Source of the DNA: an uncultured Bilophila sp.
Lineage (GTDB): Bacteria; Desulfobacterota; Desulfovibrionia; Desulfovibrionales; Desulfovibrionaceae
Length of the DNA: 22,170 nt
Direction: 5' to 3'
Assembly: GCA_910585945.1 (NCBI GenBank)
Contig: CAJUHZ010000042.1
Span: 1 to 22,170 of the forward strand
In this document: positions 13,070 through 21,475 of the stretch, piece by piece
Layout: each line of letters begins with the position of its first letter
How positions within the stretch are numbered: the stretch's first letter is position 1
The notes under the pieces: generated by a model
What the model was told of the DNA's origin: nothing
What the model saw: only the letters and a program-made list of their open reading frames with translations
Database searches by the model: none
Translations under genes and position numbers: made by a program

Positions 13070-13810
13070 TTACAGTTCGGCCATGACTTCATCCGGAATA
13101 TCCACATTGGAATAGACGTTCTGCACGTCGTCATGATCTTCCAGCGCTTCGACAAAGCGAATGACCTTGCGGGCGGTTTCGGCGTCGACGCGGATCGTCG
13201 TCTGCGGGATCATGGCCAGTTCGGCCGACTGCATGGCAAGGCCGGCGTTTTCAAACGCCTCGCGCACGCTGTTGAAATCGGCCATGGCGGTATGGATTTC
13301 CCAGGTGTCGCCTTCATCGTGCAGATCGTCGGCCCCGGCATCCAGGGCCGCTTCCATCAACTGATCTTCGGTGTAGGCGTTTTTGTCGAAGACGATCACG
13401 CCCTTGCGGTCGAACATCCAGCCCACGCAGCCGGATTCGCCCATGGATCCGCCGCTCTTGGTCATCAGATGACGGAGATCCGCGACGGTACGGTTGCGGT
13501 TGTCCGTGGCGGTTTCCACAATCACCGCCACGCCGCCGGGGCCGTAACCTTCGTAATTGATTTCAAAGAGTTCGCCGCCGGCGTCCTGCCCGGTGCCCTT
13601 GCGTATGGCGGCTTCGATCTTGTCTTTGGGCAGGTTGATGGCCTTGGCCGCGGCAATGGCGGAACGAAGGCGGGGGTTGCCGGCCGGATCGCCACCGCTC
13701 TTGGCGGCGATGATGATTTCCTTGGCGGCCTTGGTGAATTCCTTGCCGCGCTTGGCGTCCTGCCGTCCCTTGCGGTGCTGGATGTTGGCCCATTTGCTGT
13801 GCCCGGACAT
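13070..13810 (-). CDS. yebC: YebC/PmpR-family protein (TACO1 type)
   Basis: The 246-aa protein belongs to a family reported as transcriptional regulators and as ribosome-associated translation factors for proline-rich stretches. It opens with the hallmark MSGHSKWANIQHRKGRQD. AAIRKGTGQD and YEGYGPGGVAVIVE follow, with typical C-terminal blocks (QTTIRVD and FVEALEDHDDVQNVYSN). Length is standard. GGGAGG precedes ATG 13810. It is middle gene of the rlmE-yebC-ruvC operon, 36 nt after rlmE. Which role applies here cannot be told from sequence. Confidence 0.97.
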   Translation of the reverse strand: MSGHSKWANIQHRKGRQDAKRGKEFTKAAKEIIIAAKSGGDPAGNPRLRSAIAAAKAINLPKDKIEAAIRKGTGQDAGGELFEINYEGYGPGGVAVIVETATDNRNRTVADLRHLMTKSGGSMGESGCVGWMFDRKGVIVFDKNAYTEDQLMEAALDAGADDLHDEGDTWEIHTAMADFNSVREAFENAGLAMQSAELAMIPQTTIRVDAETARKVIRFVEALEDHDDVQNVYSNVDIPDEVMAEL

Positions 13811-13846
13811 GGGTGTGCCTCCCTGAAAGAATCGTGGTCCTGTGAA

Positions 13847-14497
13847 TCACGCCGGCTGTGCGGCGTGCGCCTGTTGCTCCTCCGTCACGCCGGAGGCGGG
13901 GGGAGGGTGGCCCGTGAAGCCGAGCCCCACATAAAAGGTTTCCTTGCTTTCGGCGCGCGAACTTTTGGGCTTGAACGACGTCACCCGGCGGAAACGCCGG
14001 CGCATCGCCCCCACCAGCTCCATGATGTCCGGTCCCATGAAAATCTTGACCACAAAGGAGCCGCCCCGTATGAGGTAGCGATCGGCCACGGCAAGCGCTT
14101 CCAGACACAGTTCCAGAGAGCGCGCCTGATCCGTGAAGCGGGTTCCCGTGGTCTGCGGGGCCATGTCGCTCATCACCACATGAAAGGGCGCGTGCGCGTT
14201 CAGGGCGGCCTCAAAGGCTTCCGAGCGGGCGAACACATCCTCCTGGTAGAAAACGACCTGTTCCGGGAACACGGTTTCCGCCGGCTTCAGATCGCACGCA
14301 AGCACCTTGCCCCGCGGCCCGACGCGTTCGGCCGCGCCAAGCGACCAGGAGCCGGGGGAGGCTCCGAGATCAAGCACCGTCATCCCCCTGGCGAAAATGT
14401 GGAAACGTCCGTCTATTTCCTTGAGCTTGTAGACGGATCGCGCGGGGTAATGTTCGCGCTTGGCTTTCAGAAAATAATGATCGCGGTATTCTTTCAT
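13847..14497 (-). CDS. rlmE: 23S rRNA 2'-O-methyltransferase RlmE (FtsJ/RrmJ)
   Basis: The 216-aa SAM-dependent enzyme methylates the 23S rRNA A-loop uridine in the family. The SAM motif is VLDLGASPGSW (41-51). The catalytic K-D-K-E tetrad is in place: K24 in VYKLKEI, D111 in MSDMAP, K151 in FVVKIF and E186 in ESKETF. ATG 14497 (MKEYRDHYF) is chosen; a TTG at 14530 in frame lacks a Shine-Dalgarno. An Ala/Pro/Gln-rich tail of about 25 residues extends beyond the usual end. It is first gene of the minus-strand operon, divergent from the glycosyltransferase at 14633; the 135-bp gap holds both promoters. Confidence 0.95.
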   Translation of the reverse strand: MKEYRDHYFLKAKREHYPARSVYKLKEIDGRFHIFARGMTVLDLGASPGSWSLGAAERVGPRGKVLACDLKPAETVFPEQVVFYQEDVFARSEAFEAALNAHAPFHVVMSDMAPQTTGTRFTDQARSLELCLEALAVADRYLIRGGSFVVKIFMGPDIMELVGAMRRRFRRVTSFKPKSSRAESKETFYVGLGFTGHPPPASGVTEEQQAHAAQPA

Positions 14498-14632
14498 GGC
14501 GTCCGTTTTTCGGCCGGGCGCTTTCCCCAAAGGGGGCGGCGGCCGGCGTCTTGAAGCGACACTCGTGCCTTTATCCTAAAAAAACGCGCTTCGCCAGTAG
14601 GGGGAAGCGGGGTTCCGGGGCGGAGAGGGTTC

Positions 14633-16354
14633 ATGGAATCGGCGGATTCTTCCGGTTGTTCTTCTTCGGGCGCGCGGCCCGTGCGTCTGCGTGTGTTTGA
14701 CGAGCTTGGCCGGGCGCGCACCCTTGGCTCCGGCCCGTTTGTGTCCTGTTCCGACCGGATCTGTTCCGACCGGCCAGGATCCGGCCCGCTCGTCTTTCTC
14801 GGTCTGGGGCCGGATCCCGCCGAGGCGGAGCGGATTGCGGCACGCCGGGGCGCGCCCGGAGAACAGGTATACTGGCTGGAATGTCCGGACTTCACACGCC
14901 AGATGCCCGCGGCGTGGGCCGGAGCGATCCCCCCTGCCTGGATTCGCCTGACGCCCGATCAGGTGAAGACGCCGCCCTTTGCGACTTCCGCAAACCTGTT
15001 CCGCTACGCGCCCGGCGAAGGGCTGTTTTCGTCCTTCTGGGGTCCGCTGCTCGCCTTTCTGGAAGCCGCGCGGCTTTTCTCCACCACGGAGGGCGGGGGC
15101 GGACATGCGGTCCGCCGTGCGGACGGGGACAGGCGCTCGCGCACGGTCCTGCTGCCCGGAACGGATCGCGATCTTCTGACCGCCGAGCTTGAGGCCGCGT
15201 TTCGGGCTGAAGGTTTTGCCCCTGTTCGCGTCGCAGCGCCGTCCGCGGATCGCTCCCGCCCGGAGCATTCGGCGTATCCGGCCGCGGCATCCCCCACGTC
15301 GTCCTCATCTGAATCGGGGGAACCCTCCAAAACGTCCGCTTCGTCCGCGCCGTCTCTCCCGCTGGACGACATTTTGCGCAACGAGCGCCCCGCGCTCTTC
15401 CTTTCCGTCAATCTGCGGGGACTTGATCCGGAAGGCAGGCGGTTCCGGCTCCTGCGGGCCTGCGGGGTTCCGGTGGCCATATGGTGCGTGGACAACCCCT
15501 GGCACCTGCTTTCCTCCCTGCGTCTGCCCTGGTGGAAAGAGGCCGCGCTGTTCGTGACGGACGCAAGCTTTGTCGCGCCCTTGCGGGATCACGGCGCGTC
15601 GTTTGTCCGGCATTTGCCCCTTGGCGCGTGGGAACCGGCGACGCCCGGCCGAAGCGCGCCGGCGTCCCTGAAGCCTGTCGTTTTTGTGGGGCGTTCCGCC
15701 TTTCCGGATCGGGATCGTTTTTTCGCCGGTTCCCGGCTCCCCTCGCCGCTGTGGGAGCAGGCGCTTTCCCGGCTGGATTCGCCCGATCCGGCCGCGCTCC
15801 CGCATGTGCACTGGTGGGAACGCGCGCTGGACGTGGATCGCTGCTGGCCGGGGAGCGCTGTCCGCGCCGCCGGTCTTGGCGCGGAACAGGGGGCGGCGTT
15901 GCGCCGCGCCCTGTGGCTGCGGGCCGCCCTGCCTCTGGGCCTGACGGTGTTCGGAGACCAGGGCTGGAAGCCCCTGCTCCCGGAGGGCAGTGATCTGCGT
16001 CCGCCCCTCGACTACTACAACGGCCTGTTCGACGTGTACGCCCACGCGCGCTACAGCCTCAACGTCACCAGCCTGCTCCTGCCCGCCGGGCTGACCCAGC
16101 GCCATTTCGACGTGTGGATGGCGGGCGGTTTTCTGCTCAGCGACGCCACGCCCGGCCTGGAGATATTTCCCGACGAACTGGCGCGCCCCATCCGCGCAAC
16201 ACACCCGGCCCGGCTTTGCGTCCAGGTGGAACGTCTGGAAAAAGACCCTCTGCTCAGGCCGCATCTTGCGGAGGCGTGGCGCGCCTGCTTGCGTCAGCAA
16301 CACAGCTACGGCGCGCGTGTGCGGAGTCTGCTGGCCGCTCTCAGCGTGGCGTGA
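14633..16354 (+). CDS. CgeB-like glycosyltransferase family protein
   Basis: The 573-aa cytosolic protein is probably a GT-B glycosyltransferase of the CgeB/DUF3880 type found in surface or flagellar glycan loci. The C-terminal nucleotide-sugar region is the recognisable part: YNGLFDVYAHARYSLNVTS, then QRHFDVWMAGGFLLSDATPG, and a following FPDEL. The middle has VAIWCVDNPWHLL, typical of the N-terminal DUF3880 half. A Ser/Pro/Thr-rich linker (about 203-243) splits an N-terminal extension from the enzyme core. GGAGAGGG lies upstream of ATG 14633. Its last 14 nt overlap the end of the convergent GT4 gene. Acceptor and sugar are unknown. Confidence 0.8.
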   Translation: MESADSSGCSSSGARPVRLRVFDELGRARTLGSGPFVSCSDRICSDRPGSGPLVFLGLGPDPAEAERIAARRGAPGEQVYWLECPDFTRQMPAAWAGAIPPAWIRLTPDQVKTPPFATSANLFRYAPGEGLFSSFWGPLLAFLEAARLFSTTEGGGGHAVRRADGDRRSRTVLLPGTDRDLLTAELEAAFRAEGFAPVRVAAPSADRSRPEHSAYPAAASPTSSSSESGEPSKTSASSAPSLPLDDILRNERPALFLSVNLRGLDPEGRRFRLLRACGVPVAIWCVDNPWHLLSSLRLPWWKEAALFVTDASFVAPLRDHGASFVRHLPLGAWEPATPGRSAPASLKPVVFVGRSAFPDRDRFFAGSRLPSPLWEQALSRLDSPDPAALPHVHWWERALDVDRCWPGSAVRAAGLGAEQGAALRRALWLRAALPLGLTVFGDQGWKPLLPEGSDLRPPLDYYNGLFDVYAHARYSLNVTSLLLPAGLTQRHFDVWMAGGFLLSDATPGLEIFPDELARPIRATHPARLCVQVERLEKDPLLRPHLAEAWRACLRQQHSYGARVRSLLAALSVA

Positions 16355-17480
16355 ACGCGGCCTGCCGCCGCAAGGGGGCGAACGTCTCCAGCAGGGCGTC
16401 CACTTCGGCGGAGAATTCGCGGCGGAAGCGCGCTTCGTTGAAGGTTGCGGCGTGCGCCGCGATCCGTTCGGGGCGGAACGACGCCTCGCGCTGTTCAAAG
16501 GCGTCAAGCGCGGCGCACAGCGCCTCCGGCGTCTGTTCGTTGAAAAACAGTCCGCTTTCGCCCTCGCGCACGGTCTCCAGCGCGCCACCCCGGGCGTAGG
16601 CGATCACCGGCCGGCCCGCGGCCATGGCTTCCACAGGAGTGATGCCGAAGTCTTCCTCCCCCGGAAAAAGCAGGGCGCGGCACGAGGCAAGCAGCCCCGG
16701 CACATCCGCATCCGGCACGCGATCCGCAAAGGAGATCAGTTCGGAACCTTCGGCCAGGGCGCGCAGGCGCGGCAGTTCCGTCCCCGCGCCGGCCACCACC
16801 AGTTTGCGCCCGCTCCGCAGGCAGGCCGTGACGGCAAGATCGGCGCGCTTGTACGCCACCAGTTGCCCGAAGCACAAATAGGGCTTGTCCGCCCCGCCCG
16901 GGCCTGTCGGGGCAAAGCGTTCCACTGCCGCCGGGGGATGAACCACATGCGCCTCGCGCCCCCACCAGCGCGCCACGCGCCGCGCCACCGCGCGTGAATT
17001 GGCAAGGATGCGATCCGGACGCGCCGCGGAGGCCGCGTCCCACAGGCGCAGGTAGTGAAAGCAGGGGCGCATGAAAAAACGTGTCGCAAGCCCGGCTTCT
17101 TTCAGATAATCCTGATAAAAATCCCACAGGTAGCGCATGGGCGTGTGGCAGTAGCAGATGTGCGGCGCGTCCGCGCGGCAGAGCACGCCCTTGGCCGGGC
17201 CGGACTCGCTGGAAATGATCAGATCGTACCCGCGCAGGTCAAGCTGCTCCAGAGCCAGGGGCATGAGCGGCAGGTAGAACTTGTAATGCCGGACGCTCCC
17301 CGGCAGGCGCTGGATAAAGGTCGTGCGGATGGTCTTTTCCCGCAACAGCGGCGAAAGCCGCGCGCGATCCACGCAGTGCGTGTAGATGTCGGCCTGCGGG
17401 TACAGACGGCAGAGAGCTTCCAGAACCTTCTCGCCGCCCCTCATGCCTACAAGCCAGTAATGAACCAGTGCGACGCGCAT
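16341..17480 (-). CDS. GT4-family glycosyltransferase (WbaZ-like)
   Basis: The 379-aa GT-B glycosyltransferase is likely mannosyl- or related, used in O-antigen or other polysaccharide synthesis. The N-terminal MRVALVHYWLVGMRGGEKVLE and CYCHTPMRYLWDFYQDYL are typical of the WbaZ group. The donor-site region has FGQLVAYKRADLAV (K211), and GEEDFGITPVEAMAAGRPVI carries the EX7E pair E276/E284. GGAGAAAG precedes ATG 17480. It lies 18 nt after the ABC exporter gene, so the two are co-transcribed, probably for export and assembly of one glycan. The 3' ends of this gene and the plus-strand glycosyltransferase overlap. Confidence 0.93.
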   Translation of the reverse strand: MRVALVHYWLVGMRGGEKVLEALCRLYPQADIYTHCVDRARLSPLLREKTIRTTFIQRLPGSVRHYKFYLPLMPLALEQLDLRGYDLIISSESGPAKGVLCRADAPHICYCHTPMRYLWDFYQDYLKEAGLATRFFMRPCFHYLRLWDAASAARPDRILANSRAVARRVARWWGREAHVVHPPAAVERFAPTGPGGADKPYLCFGQLVAYKRADLAVTACLRSGRKLVVAGAGTELPRLRALAEGSELISFADRVPDADVPGLLASCRALLFPGEEDFGITPVEAMAAGRPVIAYARGGALETVREGESGLFFNEQTPEALCAALDAFEQREASFRPERIAAHAATFNEARFRREFSAEVDALLETFAPLRRQAAFTPR

Positions 17481-17498
17481 ATCTTTCTCCAGATCATT

Positions 17499-19340
17499 TC
17501 ATACATCCACCTTTGACGGCGTCTCTCCGCTTTGTCGCAGCGCGGCTTCATATTCCGGCAACACTTCCTGCACGGGCCCGGTTGCGCGTATCCGGCCTTT
17601 ATCCATCCAGACAAGGGCGTCGCAGCCCTGGACGGTGGAGAGACGGTGGGCGATGACCAGGATGGTGACCCTGGCGCGCAGGTTGAGGATGGTTTCGTGA
17701 ACGATCTTTTCGTTTTTGAGGTCCAGCGCGCTTGTCGCTTCATCAAAGATGAGGAGATCCGGTTCGCTGTACAGGGCGCGGGCAATGGCCACCCGCTGGG
17801 CCTGCCCGCCGGAAAGGCGCGTTCCCCTGTCGCCCAGTACGGTGTCGATGCCCTGCTCCAGATCATCCACAAAGTCCAGGGCGGCCATACGGCAGCATTT
17901 CAGAACCTGCTCACGGTCAATTTCTTCGCCCCAGCGGGACAGGGCGACGTTTTCCGCAAGCGTGGCGTCAAGAATATAGGGCGCCTGGGGCACATAGCCG
18001 ATGCGCCCCATCCACGAGCGCACGTTGCTCCGCTTCAGCTCGATATCGTCCACAAGAACCCGCCCGGAGTCCGCCGGGACCAGCCCGGTGAGCAGGTTGA
18101 TCAGCGTGCTTTTGCCCGCGCCGGACAGGCCGATCAGGCCGATGGTCTCTCCCTTGCGGATGGTCATGGACACATGCCGCACGCCGATCCCGGTTCCGGG
18201 GTACTGAAAGGAGAGGTCGTCAAGCACAATGGATCGGGCAAAGGGCAGGGGGGCCGGCTGCTCGTCAAGCGGCAGCAGGACGGGGGCCAGGGATTTTTCC
18301 AGGGCTGTCAGTTCCACGGTCTTGCGCAGGTACGGCAGGGAGTTCCGCGCGGAGATGATCGTCTCCACCAGACGGTTGGCGATGGGCAGGCCACGCCAGG
18401 CCGCCGCGGCCATGAAGCCCATGACGCCGGAGATGCGGGCCATGCCGGCATCCTGCACATACATGAGGAAGACCATCATGACCAGCAGCGCCGCGAAACC
18501 GAGAATTTCCAGCAGGGCCACGGGAAGTCGGGCAAAGACCAGCTGACGCGACCTGGCCCGGATTGTCTCGTTCAGACCCTCCGAGAGCGAGGCGAAGAGC
18601 ACGTTTTCCCGCCGGGAGAGGCGCATTTCCTTGAGGCCGTGCAGGGCCATGTGGTTGATTTTGGCGATCTGGTAATCGGCCTGGTACACGGCCTTCGAGC
18701 AGCGATCCTGCATGGCGCGGCATGTTTTGACGATAATGCTTCCGCCAATGCCGAGGATGGCTATCAGGAGGAGCGAAGGAAGGGGGGATACGCTGATCAG
18801 CCCGACAAGAAGCATAACCAGGGCCAGAATGCTTGCCCCACCTTGCAGAACCAGGTTCAGAGCGGCTGCGAGATAGATTGCCGCGCTCAGGCCGAAGTTC
18901 AGATCCGCTACGCCGTTCCTGTTGATCCACAGGTAGGGGGCCCGCTGGTAAAAGCGGAAAAGATGCTTGCGCGCCGCCGCGCCTACCGATTCCGCAAAGC
19001 GCGCCTGCTGCCCGAGTTGCAGGAGAGCGAGCGCGTTCTTGCCGGCAACGGTGCAGACGAGCAGCGCCAGAAGCGCCAGACCCAGCAGGCGGGGATCCTG
19101 ATCAAAGGCAAGGCCGTATTCTTCCCGCAGAAAGAGAAAGGGGGCCTTGTTCAGCACGGCTTCGACGGAACTGAACGTGGCGGCCAGCAGCGCCACAACC
19201 CCGGCGGTGAGCAGCTCGCTCAGGGCCGACAGCACGGCCAGCGCCAGCAGGGCGACAAAGCGTTTTTTTTCCCCTGGCGGCACGATCGGCAACAACGCGC
19301 GGAGCGCGCGCGTCAGCGACGTTTGATCCTGCTTGTCCAC
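17499..19340 (-). CDS. ABC exporter half-transporter (MsbA/PglK-like)
   Basis: The 613-aa inner-membrane protein has a fused transmembrane domain (about 1-340, about six segments) and an ATPase domain. Walker A is GLSGAGKST (404-412), the Q-loop is Q452, the signature LSGGQ is at 509-513, Walker B is LLIFDE (529-534), and the H-loop is H565. It likely works as a homodimer exporting a lipid-linked glycan, lipid or peptide; the glycosyltransferase neighbour favours a glycan. GTG 19340 is the start, with GGGGAGG 7 nt upstream. A sigma-70-like promoter lies at 19374-19402. It is first gene of a two-gene operon. Confidence 0.93.
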   Translation of the reverse strand: MDKQDQTSLTRALRALLPIVPPGEKKRFVALLALAVLSALSELLTAGVVALLAATFSSVEAVLNKAPFLFLREEYGLAFDQDPRLLGLALLALLVCTVAGKNALALLQLGQQARFAESVGAAARKHLFRFYQRAPYLWINRNGVADLNFGLSAAIYLAAALNLVLQGGASILALVMLLVGLISVSPLPSLLLIAILGIGGSIIVKTCRAMQDRCSKAVYQADYQIAKINHMALHGLKEMRLSRRENVLFASLSEGLNETIRARSRQLVFARLPVALLEILGFAALLVMMVFLMYVQDAGMARISGVMGFMAAAAWRGLPIANRLVETIISARNSLPYLRKTVELTALEKSLAPVLLPLDEQPAPLPFARSIVLDDLSFQYPGTGIGVRHVSMTIRKGETIGLIGLSGAGKSTLINLLTGLVPADSGRVLVDDIELKRSNVRSWMGRIGYVPQAPYILDATLAENVALSRWGEEIDREQVLKCCRMAALDFVDDLEQGIDTVLGDRGTRLSGGQAQRVAIARALYSEPDLLIFDEATSALDLKNEKIVHETILNLRARVTILVIAHRLSTVQGCDALVWMDKGRIRATGPVQEVLPEYEAALRQSGETPSKVDV

Positions 19341-19373
19341 GATGCGTCCTCCCCGAAAAAAGCGCCCATGAAC

Positions 19374-19402
19374 CTGATATCAGACTTGCGCTCATGTCTC
19401 AA
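19374..19402 (-). promoter_or_regulatory. Promoter of the ABC exporter-GT4 operon
   Basis: On the minus strand: TTGAGA (19397-19402, 5 of 6), a 17-nt spacer, and TATCAG (19374-19379, 4 of 6). The predicted start is about 30 nt before the GTG start codon. Confidence 0.5.
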
Positions 19403-19521
19403 TCCGCCTGAAGCAGGGGGAGCGGGGCGGTTTGAAATCCTGGAGGCGTCTCGCCCCCAAACCCTTTGGCAGGGAAAGATCCCCTTGCGTCCCCGGCAGT
19501 CAGCCGGCACATGCGGCGCCT

Positions 19522-19538
19522 GGGGGCGTCATGCCCCC
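19522..19538. repeat. GC palindrome downstream of gntR
   Basis: GGGGGC (19522-19527) and GCCCCC (19533-19538) pair across a 5-nt loop. Flanking GGCG/CGCC bases can extend the stem. It lies about 25 nt past the gntR stop with no T-run. It resembles the palindromes at 10197-10215. The rest of 19403-19521 holds nothing recognisable. Confidence 0.45.
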
Positions 19539-19563
19539 GGCGAAATCCGAAAGAAATCTGAAG

Positions 19564-20271
19564 CTATTCGACAGGGAAGTGGGCGCGGCGCAGGGCGGGG
19601 GGCCTGGGTTTCTGCTCCGCTTCGCAGATTTGGGCCAGCCGTTCGGCGGAATCGGCGTAATGGGCCCGCACGGCTTCTTCGATGGTCCGCGGCCGGCGCG
19701 AGAGCATGGCCTGGTAGATGCTGTTGTGCCGCTGAAAAAGTTCCTCCGTCGTGTACAGCGTGCGCCAGTGCTGGAACATGAGGTACTTGGAGATCACCCG
19801 GCAGGAGCTGCGGGCGATGGTGACGAGCAGCGGGTTGCTGGAGCGCGCGAGGATCGTTTCGTGGAAGGCTGTGCCAAGCTCCGCATGATCTTCAACGGAC
19901 GTGCCGGAAACCACCCCCTGCTTCATGCGCTCAAGCAGAGCGCCCAGTTCTTCCCACGGGCCTTCGGGCAGGCTCGCGGCCGCGTCCGCGGCGGCGGCTC
20001 CTTCAAGGATGCCGCACAGTTCGTACCGGTGGCGGATGCTGTCGCCCGTGAGCAGGGCCACGCATTTGCCGCGCTTGGGGTGAGACATCAGCAAGCCTTC
20101 CGTTTCAAGCTGGTAAAGCGCTTCGCGGACGGGCGCGCGGCTGATGCCGCACTCTTCGGCTATGCTGGCCTCGCTGATCCGATCTCCCCGACGCAGTTTG
20201 CCGTTACGGATGCGCTGCCGGATAAGATTGATGACCTGTTCGCTGTATGTCGGCTTGTTGAGTTGCTGCAT
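19564..20271 (-). CDS. GntR/FadR-family regulator with FCD domain
   Basis: The 235-aa transcription factor has an N-terminal winged helix (about 10-72), with the GntR motif GDRISEASIAEECGISRAPV followed by REALYQLETEGLL. The C-terminal FCD ligand domain (about 80-215) has metal-ligand candidates H137, H182 and H204 plus an acidic residue near 128. FCD regulators usually sense small carboxylates. The Shine-Dalgarno before ATG 20271 is weak. AACCGGTT at 20297-20304 in its leader could be an autoregulatory site. A weak promoter (GGGACA, N17, TATATA) overlaps it. Its target is unknown; the array between ybaK and osmC is a local candidate. Confidence 0.93.
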   Translation of the reverse strand: MQQLNKPTYSEQVINLIRQRIRNGKLRRGDRISEASIAEECGISRAPVREALYQLETEGLLMSHPKRGKCVALLTGDSIRHRYELCGILEGAAAADAAASLPEGPWEELGALLERMKQGVVSGTSVEDHAELGTAFHETILARSSNPLLVTIARSSCRVISKYLMFQHWRTLYTTEELFQRHNSIYQAMLSRRPRTIEEAVRAHYADSAERLAQICEAEQKPRPPALRRAHFPVE

Positions 20272-20373
20272 TGTTCACCATAGGGCGTTGATATATAACC
20301 GGTTCCAAATAGCCTGTCCCCCCGCGTCGCGTCAAGGACTCCCCGGGGCCGCAGGCGGTTTCGCAAATCTTCC

Positions 20374-20386
20374 GTGAAATGACTTC
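20374..20386. repeat. 13-nt fragment of the MITE terminus after ybaK
   Basis: GTGAAATGACTTC is the exact reverse complement of GAAGTCATTTCAC, the first 13 bases of the 22103 element copy. It lies 7 nt beyond the ybaK stop and in the same gene-relative orientation as the copies behind the ATPase gene and ridA. It may be a degenerate remnant. Confidence 0.4.
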
Positions 20387-20393
20387 CATACGC

Positions 20394-20885
20394 CTACCTT
20401 CGGGATCTGTCGCTCAGGAGGTCTCCGGCTATGGCCCCGACAAGCCGCAGGGCCTCGGGCCGGATAGCGGCGATGACGCCGCGCTCGCCGGCATTGATGT
20501 ACAGCGTCGCGCAATCAAGGAGGGAAGCCTGAACGAATACGGGGAGGGGCGAGCGCAACCCGAACGGACAAATGCCGCCCGGCCTGTACCCGGTCAGTCG
20601 TTCCGCGTCTTCAGGCGAACTCGGCTGGAGGTGCGGCTCCCCGGAGAGCCGCTGGAGCTTGTGCAGGGATACGCGCCTGTCGCCGTGCATGAGCGCCATG
20701 ACGGCGTGCCCGCCCTGTCCGTCATCAAACACAAGGCTTTTCACGATCTCGTGCTCGGACAGTCCGAGCTGGAGGGCGGCGTCCCGCGTGCCTCCCCGCG
20801 GGACAAAAGCATAGTCCAGACGCCGCACGTTCTCCCCTGCCGCTTTCAGAATACGCAGGGCTGGAGCCTCTCCCCTCATGTTCAT
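20394..20885 (-). CDS. YbaK/ProX-type aminoacyl-tRNA deacylase
   Basis: The 163-aa protein is of the YbaK/proline-tRNA-editing fold; family members hydrolyse mischarged Cys- or Ala-tRNA(Pro) and similar substrates. IVKSLVF holds the conserved lysine (K49), and GGICPFG (103-109) is the family's GGxSPfG loop. VFVQASLLDCATLYINAG follows as expected. ATG 20885 is chosen because GGAGG lies 5-6 nt upstream; the longer frame to 21038 runs into the promoter region. It is divergent from the osmC-family gene with a shared 180-bp control region. The exact tRNA substrate is not deducible. Confidence 0.9.
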   Translation of the reverse strand: MNMRGEAPALRILKAAGENVRRLDYAFVPRGGTRDAALQLGLSEHEIVKSLVFDDGQGGHAVMALMHGDRRVSLHKLQRLSGEPHLQPSSPEDAERLTGYRPGGICPFGLRSPLPVFVQASLLDCATLYINAGERGVIAAIRPEALRLVGAIAGDLLSDRSRR

Positions 20886-20959
20886 TTTTTCCTCCGGATT
20901 CATGGCGCCTGCCCGTGCCGTCCACCCCTGACGCCAGACGCGGATACCCGACATCCGAT

Positions 20960-21001
20960 TTTTTGTCGACTTATTTTTGTCGACTATGTATAGTTGACTA
21001 A
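20960..21001. promoter_or_regulatory. Three phased GTYGAC boxes overlapping a promoter
   Basis: GTCGAC (20965), GTCGAC (20979) and GTTGAC (20993) start exactly 14 bp apart. TTTTTGTCGACT is repeated identically at 20960-20971 and 20974-20985. The second and third boxes form a 12-bp-arm dyad centred on 20988-20989, with 10 of 12 pairs. A plausible plus-strand promoter for the osmC-family gene, TCGACT (20966-20971) N17 TATAGT (20989-20994), is buried in the array. This suggests repression, or control of both divergent genes. Confidence 0.55.
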
Positions 21002-21064
21002 CACGGGGGTCCGGGGTAGATTGCCCGCAATGGCACAATCAATCTGACGACAAAGGAGAACCAC

Positions 21065-21475
21065 ATGGCTACAGTTACAGCGAAATACCTCGGCGATCTG
21101 CGTGTTGAATGCACCCACGTCGCAAGCGGGACCAAATTGGTGAGCGACGCCCCTGTGGATAACAACGGCAAGGGCGAAGCCTTTTCACCCACCGACCTGT
21201 GCGTCACCGCTCTCGCGTCCTGCGCCATGACGATCATCGGCATTTACGGCAAGACGCATGACGTGGACGTTACCGGCACGGAAATCGAAGTCGTCAAGAC
21301 CATGAGCGCCAACCCGCGCCGTATCGGCAAGATTGAAGTGACCTTCATCATGCCTGACCGCCCCTACACCGACAAGCAGAAAATCATGATCGAGCGCGCG
21401 GCCCACACCTGCCCGGTTCACCTGAGCCTGCACCCCGACGTTGAGCAGGTGTTCACCTTCAAGTGGGCGAAATAG
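21065..21475 (+). CDS. OsmC/Ohr-family protein
   Basis: The 136-aa cytosolic protein is of a thiol peroxidase fold family that detoxifies organic hydroperoxides in its OsmC/Ohr members. The two family cysteines are present: C53 in ALASCAMTIIG and C116 in HTCPVHLSL. SPTDLCVTALASCA is the typical helix, and a third cysteine (C46) lies one helix turn away. A strong AGGAG Shine-Dalgarno precedes ATG 21065. The leader is about 60 nt from the predicted promoter in the three-box array. It is closer to the YhfA-like OsmC branch by look, so peroxidase activity should not be assumed. Confidence 0.93.
   Translation: MATVTAKYLGDLRVECTHVASGTKLVSDAPVDNNGKGEAFSPTDLCVTALASCAMTIIGIYGKTHDVDVTGTEIEVVKTMSANPRRIGKIEVTFIMPDRPYTDKQKIMIERAAHTCPVHLSLHPDVEQVFTFKWAK

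Noticed and set aside
17532..19781. 749-codon open frame on plus opposite the ABC exporter
   Set aside because: Shadow of the ABC transporter and its upstream region; no domain and biased composition.
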